Source of the DNA: DASXPG01 sp035559335
Lineage (GTDB): Bacteria > Gemmatimonadota > Gemmatimonadetes > Gemmatimonadales > JACORV01
DNA: 9,303 bases
Assembly: GCA_035559335.1 (NCBI GenBank)
Contig: DATMBH010000047.1
Location: forward strand, 1-9,303
Direction of reading: 5' to 3'
The notes under the pieces are model-generated. The model was given only the letters and a program-made list of their open reading frames with translations. It was not told the DNA's origin and searched no databases. Each line of letters starts with the position of its first letter. The stretch's first letter is position 1. A program made the position numbers and the translations under genes. Shown here one piece after another: positions 1 through 5,389 of the stretch.

Positions 1-1287
1 CCCCGCTTCAACCAGCACCTCGAGTCCGGCCGGCACACCGTTGCGCCCGAGCAGGACGGCGATCACCGGGATGTCCTTCCGGGTCGCGGCCGCCTCGGCG
101 ATAGCAGAGGCGACGTCGCGGGCCTGGATGCCGAGTGGCGGAATGAACGAGGCGATCACCGCGTCCACGTTAGGGTCCTGCAGCACGATCTTGATGACTT
201 CGCGGTAGGTCGGCGCCTTGGCCGATGCTATCAGGTCCACCGGGTTGCGGACCGCGGCTTCTTCGGCAGCCCGCTGGCGAATCGCCTGCTGGGTTTCAAG
301 CGCGAGTTCCGGCACCACCAGCCCGCTCGACTCGCACGCGTCGGCCAGGATGATCGCCGGCCCGCCGGCATTCGATACGATCGCGACCCGGTTGCCCCGC
401 GGCATCGGCAGGCGCGGGAACGCCATGGCGTAGTCGAACAGCTCCTCGACAGTGTGCGCCCGGATGACGCCGCACTGCTTCATCAAAACGTCCACGGCAA
501 GGTCGGTGCCGGCCAGCGCCGCTGTGTGGCTCGAGGCCGCACGAGCGCCGGTGGCGGTGCGCCCGGCCTTGACCACGAAGATCGGCTTGGTGCGGGTGAT
601 CCGGCGTGCCAGCGCCGCAAATCTCAGCGGGTTTCCGAAGCTCTCGAGGTACATGAGGATGGCGCGCACCTTGGGATCGTCCGCCCAGTACATCAGCAGG
701 TCGTTACCGGAGACGTCGGGCTTGTTTCCCACCGAGACGAACTGGTGAATTCCGATGCCGAGTTCGCGGCCGTAGTCGAGGATGCTCTGCCCCATGGCGC
801 CGGACTGGCTCACCAGCGCCACCGGTCCGTGAGGCGGCATTTCGGGCGAGAAAGTGGCCAGCATCCGGATCTCCGGGTCGGTGTTCAGCACACCCATGCA
901 GTTGGGGCCCACCATCCTCATGCCGTAGCGCCGCACCACCTCGAGCAGCTGGCGCTCGCGTTCCACTCCCTCGCCGCCCACCTCCGCAAAACCAGCAGTG
1001 ATCACCACCAGGCCCCTGACGCCCTTCCTGCCGCACTCCTCCGCCACCGCTACCACGAACTGCTTGCGGACCACGATCACCGCGAGGTCTACTGGATCGG
1101 GGACCGCGGTGATGGACGGATAGGCACGGATCGAGTGGATGGACCCGGCATTCGGGTTCACGGGATAAATGGGCCCGTGGAAGCCGGCCTTCACGAGGTT
1201 GTCGAGGATCTGGTAGCCGATGGTATCCGGCTGCCGCGAGGCGCCGATGACGGCAATGCTGCGCGGCCTGAGGATCGCGTCTAGCAC
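1..1287 (-). CDS. NDP-forming acyl-CoA synthetase (acetate-CoA ligase, ADP-forming type), partial, C-terminus beyond left edge
   Basis: The frame is open from a GTG at 1287 to the left edge, giving 429 residues. The N-terminus (VLDAILRPRSIAVIGAS) is the typical start of this family: a CoA-binding Rossmann fold at about residues 1-135, with IAVIGAS, a PVNPNAGS segment and GPNCMGVLN near 127-134. A succinyl-CoA-ligase-like flavodoxin domain follows at about 145-290, with LVSQSGAMGQSILDYG and SVGNKPDVSGNDLLMY. It contains SSHTAALAGTD with His254, which matches the phosphohistidine of the alpha subunit. A second ligase-CoA domain starts at about 300 (VAIVSNAGGPAIILAD, then NPVDLIASA). The family converts acyl-CoA, ADP and phosphate to acid, CoA and ATP, or the reverse, in the cytoplasm. 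The ATP-grasp part, and any acetyltransferase domain, would lie outside the window, so a Pat-like protein acetyltransferase fusion cannot be excluded. Substrate is unknown. No Shine-Dalgarno precedes the GTG; it could be leaderless. Confidence 0.93.
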   Translation of the reverse strand, partial: MLDAILRPRSIAVIGASRQPDTIGYQILDNLVKAGFHGPIYPVNPNAGSIHSIRAYPSITAVPDPVDLAVIVVRKQFVVAVAEECGRKGVRGLVVITAGFAEVGGEGVERERQLLEVVRRYGMRMVGPNCMGVLNTDPEIRMLATFSPEMPPHGPVALVSQSGAMGQSILDYGRELGIGIHQFVSVGNKPDVSGNDLLMYWADDPKVRAILMYLESFGNPLRFAALARRITRTKPIFVVKAGRTATGARAASSHTAALAGTDLAVDVLMKQCGVIRAHTVEELFDYAMAFPRLPMPRGNRVAIVSNAGGPAIILADACESSGLVVPELALETQQAIRQRAAEEAAVRNPVDLIASAKAPTYREVIKIVLQDPNVDAVIASFIPPLGIQARDVASAIAEAAATRKDIPVIAVLLGRNGVPAGLEVLVEAG

Positions 1288-1294
1288 GCTGGAA

Positions 1295-1303
1295 AGAATA
1301 GCA
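1295..1303 (-). promoter_or_regulatory. Candidate extended -10 element (TGCTATTCT) for the acyl-CoA synthetase
   Basis: Reading the minus strand, TGCTATTCT ends eight bases before the GTG at 1287. It matches the TGn plus TATAAT-like form of an extended -10 box at 4 of 6 hexamer positions. No good -35 hexamer lies 16-18 bases upstream; that place is occupied by the palindrome arm. If used, transcription would start at or within a base or two of the GTG, giving a leaderless mRNA. This fits the lack of a ribosome binding site but is only a pattern match. Confidence 0.3.
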
Positions 1304-1305
1304 GG

Positions 1306-1361
1306 CAGTGGGACAGTGGCACAGAGGGATAGGGCTGTGTCTCTGTGCCACTGTCCTACTG
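1306..1361. repeat. Intergenic palindrome, 21-bp stem made of tandem octamers; possible terminator or dispersed repeat
   Basis: Left arm 1306-1326 and right arm 1341-1361 are reverse complements over 21 bases with a single G-T wobble (1310/1357); 16 bases (1311-1326 with 1341-1356) pair perfectly. The loop is 14 bases. The right side can be read as four tandem octamers from 1334 to 1365 (gctgtgtc, tctgtgcc, actgtcct, actgtgct), all sharing ctgt. It lies three to five bases after the permease stop codon and 19 bases before the synthetase start. On the minus strand the stem is followed, after CCTGC, by TATTCTTT, a weak T tract, so it may act as an intrinsic terminator for the TPR-ABC operon. 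The tandem-octamer build looks more like a member of a dispersed palindromic repeat family. Confidence 0.75.
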
Positions 1362-1366
1362 TGCTT

Positions 1367-2062
1367 CTAGTCTTCGCCCAGTGGCCTCTTGCGTAGCACC
1401 AGCAACCCAAGCGCGAACAGGCCAAGGCTCCATCCTATGAGCCAGGCCCACTGACCTGTCGTCAGGCTGGTTTCGTCCGTCAGGTGGTTGGGTGGCAGGA
1501 TCGCGTGCAGGAATCCGCCAAATGGCGAGGCATCCTTCGGAAAACGGTGCCGGAGGATGCTCGTCACTCCGATGGCCACAATCATCCACATCCAGTCGCG
1601 GGGCGTAACGGTCGAGAGCGCGAACATCATTCCGCCGATCAGCAGGCCCAGCGCGGCGCCGGTCACCGCCAGCTTCCACTCCCACACGGGACCGATGGTG
1701 AAGGAGAAGATCGCCAGGAAGCCAGCAGTGTAGATCAGCATCGAGACCAGCGCCAGAAAGGCCGACTGTCCGTAGAACCACAGCGGGCTCACCGGCTTGG
1801 CCAGGTAGAAGCGGTAGAAACCCTTGGTCCTGTCCTCCGCCACTATGCCGTGGAACAACACCACCACGGCGAGGCACGCGAATTGGAAATACATGCCTTC
1901 CGCTATCTGGGCGATCTGCGACGGTGGCGGGCGGTCGTCTCCCATCGCGAGCGAGATCGAGACGCACATGGCGGCCACGATCAGCAACGGAGCGAGCAAC
2001 CGCGGCCCAGTGCGGTCCAGCACCATCCATCCCAGATACCGGAACGCGTTGCGGCTCATCAT
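1367..2062 (-). CDS. ABC-2 type transporter permease, six transmembrane helices
   Basis: A 231-residue membrane protein starting MMSRNAFRYLGWMVLDRTGP. Hydrophobic segments at about 22-40, 58-77, 98-121, 130-149, 157-171 and 204-223 give six predicted helices, and the protein ends with the basic tail RKRPLGED. Between helices 2 and 3 is EDRTKGFYRFYLAKPVSPLW, which resembles the cytoplasmic coupling segment of ABC-2 permeases (often a G..R.....PVS pattern). It should pair with the ATPase encoded just upstream to export an unknown substrate across the inner membrane. The reading frame stays open far upstream, but that part overlaps the ATPase gene and is low-complexity Arg/Gly/Ala sequence, so it is rejected. 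Two adjacent ATGs exist. The first (2062) overlaps the ATPase stop as ATGA. The second (2059) overlaps by one base and sits better behind the GGAGG. Translation is probably coupled. Confidence 0.85.
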   Translation of the reverse strand: MMSRNAFRYLGWMVLDRTGPRLLAPLLIVAAMCVSISLAMGDDRPPPSQIAQIAEGMYFQFACLAVVVLFHGIVAEDRTKGFYRFYLAKPVSPLWFYGQSAFLALVSMLIYTAGFLAIFSFTIGPVWEWKLAVTGAALGLLIGGMMFALSTVTPRDWMWMIVAIGVTSILRHRFPKDASPFGGFLHAILPPNHLTDETSLTTGQWAWLIGWSLGLFALGLLVLRKRPLGED

Positions 2063-2979
2063 TCCTCCGCCCCCACCGCCTTGCGGAACACCGCCTCCAG
2101 CTGCGAGCGCTCCGGCACCACCGCCACCACCTGGACACCGGACTGAATGAGCCTCTGGAGACCCTCGTTGAGCGCCGTCAGGTCCAGCGGCGCCGTGCGG
2201 TACTCCTCGCCTTTCACGTCGCGGACCTTCTCGGCACCGGGGAAGACCTCGGCGACAAGCGCTGTCGGAGTCGCGACCACGACCCGGTAGATGGCCAGCG
2301 AGCCGGTGGCGCGCGCACCGATCTCGGCGATCTGCTGCAGCTGGCCGTGGTCGATGATGCCGACCCGGTCGGCCACGCGCTCCAGCTCGTCGAGGTTGTG
2401 CGATGCTATTACCACGGTGCGGCCCGGGCGTCTCAGTTCGCGGGCTATGTCCCGGAACCGCTGGGTCCAGATCGGATCGAAGCCGTGAGTGGGTTCGTCC
2501 AGAATGACCAGATCGCTGTCGGAAACCAGGGCCTGCGCCAATCCCAACCGTTGCAAGTTCCCCTTGGACAGCTGCTTGACCTTCTTGCGGCGGTGCTCCG
2601 CGAGGCCGAGCGTGGCAATCGCGGACTCGATGCGCTCGGGACGCTGGTGGGAGGGCACGTCCGCCAGCACCGCATAACGGGCCAATGCCCGCTCGACCCG
2701 CCATCCGGGCGGGATCGCCACCAGCTCGGACAGGTAGCTCACGCCACGGGTCTCCACGAAGTCGCGCGGCTTGAGTCCGTCGATGGTCACCCGTCCGCTG
2801 GTGGGCTGGAGGAAGCCGAGCAGCACGTTGATGAGCGTCGACTTCCCGGCCCCATTCGGTCCGGCGATGCCGAAAACCTCGCCGGTGCCGATCTCCAGGG
2901 AGAACTCCGAGACGGCGTGCACCTGCCGCCGGCCCAGCAGCGACCGGTAGGTCTTCGAGACGGACTCGAAGCGAATCAC
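2059..2979 (-). CDS. ABC transporter ATP-binding protein
   Basis: A 306-residue ABC ATPase. Walker A GPNGAGKST is at 40-48, the signature LSKGN at 137-141, Walker B LVILDEP with catalytic Glu162, a D-loop GFDP, and the switch histidine His194 in IASHNLDE. The Q-loop region (VSYLSELVAIPPGW, about 80-93) has Ser-Glu where glutamine is usual, as in a number of ABC-2 exporter ATPases. Residues from about 225 to 306 form a C-terminal extension of the kind found in drug- and polysaccharide-type exporters. It should power the permease encoded downstream. The start is GTG at 2979, which overlaps the TPR gene's TGA as GTGA; AGGA lies seven bases upstream. The arrangement implies co-transcription and coupled translation. 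The substrate cannot be assigned; a NatA- or BcrA-like role would be a guess. Confidence 0.93.
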   Translation of the reverse strand: MIRFESVSKTYRSLLGRRQVHAVSEFSLEIGTGEVFGIAGPNGAGKSTLINVLLGFLQPTSGRVTIDGLKPRDFVETRGVSYLSELVAIPPGWRVERALARYAVLADVPSHQRPERIESAIATLGLAEHRRKKVKQLSKGNLQRLGLAQALVSDSDLVILDEPTHGFDPIWTQRFRDIARELRRPGRTVVIASHNLDELERVADRVGIIDHGQLQQIAEIGARATGSLAIYRVVVATPTALVAEVFPGAEKVRDVKGEEYRTAPLDLTALNEGLQRLIQSGVQVVAVVPERSQLEAVFRKAVGAEE

Positions 2980-4085
2980 CTGAGAATCCTGAGGTGCCCC
3001 GCTTCCGCGCAGCCGCGGATCAGGCTCTCCGCATCGGTGATTCGGACCGCGGCGCCGAGCTTCGCGGCCCGCGCCGCTATGTACTCTTCGACGGGCCGGC
3101 CGGAGAAGGCCAGATCGTCGTCGCGCATCGAGCGCACGATCTCATCCCAGGTGCCGGTGTAGACCGTGCCGTCAGCCAGCGCCACGCGGTGGATCTCCGC
3201 TCCCCGCACGCGGCGGTGCATCTCCTGCAGTTCGGTCAGCAGGGTCCCGAACAGCTCGAGTTGCGAGGGGTCGCGGCCGCCGCTGCCGTCCGGTCCGGCG
3301 GCCTCCAGTTCAGCCAGGAGCAGCTCGGTGGGATCCGACGTGTCAGCCAGATCGGCCAGGCGCACCAGCCATGGCTTGAGCTCCGGGTCGTCGTCAGGCA
3401 GCCGGTAGATGGACTTCTTCAGCTCGATGGTGCGCCAGATCCCCAGCTCATCCCAGTGGTCTTCCGGTCTGGCGTGCTCGAACTCCGCCAGCGCCTGCTC
3501 GTAGGCGCCGCGATCGTAGAGCAGGTTGGCCAGGTACACGCGCGCCTCGATGTGCCCGGGGTCCATGGCGATGGCGCGGCGCAGCCATGTCTCCGCCCTG
3601 GATTCCTGCGCCAACCGGTGGAGGGCGTAGCCCACGCAGGCCGTGGCCTCGGCGCTCTCCGGGTGCGTCTGGCGGGCGATTTCGAAGAACCGATAGGCGT
3701 CCTCCACCAAGTTGTGGCGAAACAGGGCCCGGCCCATCTGGAGCACGATCTCGAGGTCCTCGCCGAAGCCGAGCTCGATGACGCGGTCGTAGCACTCCAG
3801 CGCGCCGTCGTGCTCACCGAACTTGAGCAGCGTCTCGCCAAGGCCGGCCAGCGCGTCCTCGTGCTCCGGCTCGATCTCCAGCGCGGCCGTGAACTCGCGA
3901 CGCGCCCAGGCATATTCCTCGCGTGCGAGCCGGGCGTAGCCCATGCCCACGTGAAGCTCGACCGCGTCGGGATAGAGGTGGAGACCCTGCCGGAGAAGCT
4001 CTACGGCTTCGTCGTACTGGCCCTCGTTGTACAGCTGGTGTGCGCGTTCGTCAAACTCGTCCGAGCTCCAGAACGCTTCGGGCAA
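2976..4085 (-). CDS. Tetratricopeptide-repeat protein, first gene of the ABC operon
   Basis: A 369-residue protein from the proposed TTG start (4085). About six TPR units fill residues 11-207, for example FDERAHQLYNEGQYDEAVEL and the following VELHVGMGYARLAREEY, with the TPR spacing of Gly/Ala/Tyr and terminal Pro. A charged linker (about 220-295) leads to a C-terminal module at about 297-369: HRVALADGTVYTGTWDEIVR, then a segment rich in Asp, EEYIAARAAKLGA and a final AGHLRILR. I do not recognise this module. There is no signal peptide, so the protein is probably a cytoplasmic adaptor. The frame stays open to a GTG at 4154, but those 23 extra codons are AT-richer, look non-coding and contain a promoter-like sequence. 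The TTG has CGGAG eight bases upstream. Both starts give the same TPR protein. The stop overlaps the ATPase GTG, so it may regulate or assemble the transporter (inference). Confidence 0.82.
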   Translation of the reverse strand: MPEAFWSSDEFDERAHQLYNEGQYDEAVELLRQGLHLYPDAVELHVGMGYARLAREEYAWARREFTAALEIEPEHEDALAGLGETLLKFGEHDGALECYDRVIELGFGEDLEIVLQMGRALFRHNLVEDAYRFFEIARQTHPESAEATACVGYALHRLAQESRAETWLRRAIAMDPGHIEARVYLANLLYDRGAYEQALAEFEHARPEDHWDELGIWRTIELKKSIYRLPDDDPELKPWLVRLADLADTSDPTELLLAELEAAGPDGSGGRDPSQLELFGTLLTELQEMHRRVRGAEIHRVALADGTVYTGTWDEIVRSMRDDDLAFSGRPVEEYIAARAAKLGAAVRITDAESLIRGCAEAGHLRILR

Positions 4086-4105
4086 GGCTGGGCTCCGGGG
4101 GGAGG

Positions 4106-4142
4106 TTGCACAAGCATAAGAAACCAACCCCCTGCCGTGCAA
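4106..4142 (-). promoter_or_regulatory. Candidate sigma-70-like promoter and flanking half-sites for the TPR-ABC operon
   Basis: On the minus strand TTGCAC (4142-4137) and TATGCT (4118-4113) are separated by 18 bases, a plausible -35/-10 pair (3 and 4 of 6 matches). It predicts a start near 4106 and a leader of about 21 bases ending in CGGAG and TTG. The -35 hexamer is also one half of an inverted repeat TTGCAC/GTGCAA. The other half (4111-4106) covers the predicted start, with half-site centres 31 bp apart, about three helical turns. That geometry could suit a repressor, but 6-bp halves can occur by chance. Confidence 0.4.
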
Positions 4143-4153
4143 GGGTTTAGTCA

Positions 4154-4178
4154 CTCTAGCGCCGACCCGGCGCTGGAG
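4154..4178. promoter_or_regulatory. Inverted repeat in the divergent intergenic region (possible operator)
   Basis: Arms 4154-4164 and 4168-4178 pair over 11 bases with one G-T wobble and a 3-base spacer; the inner seven bases, agcgccg/cggcgct, are perfect. The centre is about 60 bp upstream of the predicted start of the TPR-ABC transcript and about 47 bp upstream of the lipoprotein ATG. It is therefore placed to influence either divergent gene as an operator, or to form a hairpin in a leader. No T tract follows on either strand, so a terminator is unlikely. No convincing promoter for the plus-strand gene is visible. Confidence 0.4.
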
Positions 4179-4212
4179 CTACGCTATCTGACCTACGTTA
4201 CCCGAGGCCCCA

Positions 4213-5358
4213 ATGAGACTCCGGATACGTGCTCCATTCGCCCTGATGGTTGCGGCTGCGACGGTTTCCTGCGACCGGATCGGCCTGGGAGGTGGCGGCA
4301 GCGCGTCGCTGGGCAACATGCCGACGCTCTCGATAGGCGAGGCTAAGTCGGGCGAACTCCCGCCGGCCGACTCGCTGATGCGCGGCATACGCGGCCCCTA
4401 CCAGATGTGGGAGCTGCGCGGCGAGCGGGGCCAGCGGCTTATGGTGGAAGCGAGCTCGGGGGCGATTCCCAGTCTGTTCCTGTCGGTGCGCGACGCCGAC
4501 GGCTACCCGGTTGCAACGCCGCAGGGTTTCGGCGACAACAGCCGGCGGCTGCGGGTGGTCCTGCCCAGGACCGGCAGCTACATCGTGGTCGTGCATGGCG
4601 GCACTCCGTCGGCTCGAGGCTCTTACACGGTGAGTGTGGCCGCCTGGCCTGCCCCGGAGGCGCCGGGCGCCGGCTCCAGTTCATCGCTGTCGGTCGGCGA
4701 GACCAAGGACGGTTTGCTCGAACCCGGCGACGAGATCTCCGGAGACGGACCCTATCGGGACCGCTGGGCCATCCAGCTCAACGAAGGCGCGCGGGTGCGG
4801 GTGGAGATGAGCTCCGGCGACATGGACGCCTACCTATATGTGTACGGGCCGGATGGCAGCCTGGTGGCGCAGAACGACGACGCGCGCGGCCTCGACGCCG
4901 CGCTGAGTTTCAGGGCGACGCGCAGCGGCAGGTATACCGTCATTGCCAGCAGCGCTGGCATTGCCCCACGCTCCGGCGCCTACCGCCTCTCGGTCAGCGA
5001 GGTGCCGGCGGGCGCCGAGCCCGGTCAGGTGCTCGAAGTAGTCGAAGGAACGCCGGTGGACGGTCGCCTGGAGTTGGGCGACAGCGTGCTCATGGGCAAG
5101 AACGCCGATGTGTTCCGCTTCACTCCTTCACGCACCGGCATGTACCAGATAACGCTCAACTCCGACGACATGGACGCGTTGGTGGAGGTCAGCGACGAGT
5201 TCGGGATGCAGGTGGGTCGGGACGACGACTCGGGCGGAAACCGAAACGCCCGCCTCCTGACGCAACTGACAGGAGGCAGGCGTTACAGGATCATCGCCAC
5301 CAACTTCGGAGGCATGACCGAGGGGAGCTACCGCCTATTGGTCACTCCCATGCCGTGA
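4213..5358 (+). CDS. Probable lipoprotein with three PPC-like repeats
   Basis: A 381-residue exported protein. The N-terminus MRLRIRAPFALMVAAATVSC is a short basic and hydrophobic signal ending in a lipobox-like TVSC, so Cys20 is the likely lipidated residue; Thr at -3 is unusual. A Gly-rich linker (24-30) follows. Three repeats of about 105 residues match the bacterial pre-peptidase C-terminal (PPC) beta-sandwich: 39-143, 159-263 and 276-378. Each has a YxxW or ADVF-type first strand, an acidic DMDA/aromatic strand, an acidic turn (NDDARG at 221-226, DDDSGG at 337-342) and a closing GSYxLxV strand. The first repeat has lost the acidic turn. No protease or other catalytic domain is present, so the role is probably binding or structural at the envelope. 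It is divergent from the TPR-ABC unit and convergent with its five-repeat paralogue. GAGG lies five bases before the ATG. Confidence 0.83.
   Translation: MRLRIRAPFALMVAAATVSCDRIGLGGGGSASLGNMPTLSIGEAKSGELPPADSLMRGIRGPYQMWELRGERGQRLMVEASSGAIPSLFLSVRDADGYPVATPQGFGDNSRRLRVVLPRTGSYIVVVHGGTPSARGSYTVSVAAWPAPEAPGAGSSSSLSVGETKDGLLEPGDEISGDGPYRDRWAIQLNEGARVRVEMSSGDMDAYLYVYGPDGSLVAQNDDARGLDAALSFRATRSGRYTVIASSAGIAPRSGAYRLSVSEVPAGAEPGQVLEVVEGTPVDGRLELGDSVLMGKNADVFRFTPSRTGMYQITLNSDDMDALVEVSDEFGMQVGRDDDSGGNRNARLLTQLTGGRRYRIIATNFGGMTEGSYRLLVTPMP
4327..5346 (+). repeat. Three tandem PPC-domain coding repeats
   Basis: Protein-level repeats lie at about 4327-4641, 4687-5001 and 5038-5346. They share the pattern of an initial G-x-L-E-x-G-D, a Trp/Val/Phe core strand, DxDA, a DG or FG turn, the acidic turn, then GRYxxIA and a final G-x-Y-x-L-x-V. 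They have diverged well at the DNA level. Repeat 1 is the most degenerate. Confidence 0.7.
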
Positions 5359-5389
5359 TCGGGGACGAATTGCTTCACGGACCTCCCCG
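5353..5389. other. Convergent gene ends with weak inverted repeats
   Basis: The two convergent genes stop 16 bases apart. Both end in codons CCG TGA, so CCGTGA (5353-5358) and TCACGG (5375-5380) form a 6-base inverted repeat across the gap. A second repeat, CGGGGA (5360-5365) with TCCCCG (5384-5389), overlaps it. Neither is followed by a T tract. A shared bidirectional terminator is possible but weakly supported. Confidence 0.25.

Noticed and set aside
454..1284. Open frame of 276 codons on the plus strand, opposite the synthetase
   Set aside because: It is antisense to a clear conserved gene, is rich in His, Arg and Ala, and shows no motif. This is a usual effect of high-GC codon use.
704..1351. 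Minus-strand frame overlapping the synthetase in another frame
   Set aside because: Arg/Pro/His-rich translation without family features; the neighbouring frame carries the complete conserved domains.
2063..2704. Upstream extension of the permease frame to 2704
   Set aside because: The extension overlaps the ATPase gene and is Arg/Gly/Ala-rich with no similarity to permeases; MMSRNAFRYL begins normal membrane-protein sequence right at the ATPase stop.
1924..3162. 412-codon plus-strand frame across the permease, ATPase and TPR genes
   Set aside because: It is antisense to three coupled genes, has no recognisable domain and has no ribosome binding site of note.
2994..4346. 450-codon plus-strand frame opposite the TPR gene
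   Set aside because: It runs through the divergent control region and into the lipoprotein gene in another frame. The translation is low-complexity.
5353..5389. Strong bidirectional terminator between the convergent genes
   Set aside because: Only 6-base stems are present, one of them arising simply because both genes end in CCG TGA, and no T tract follows.
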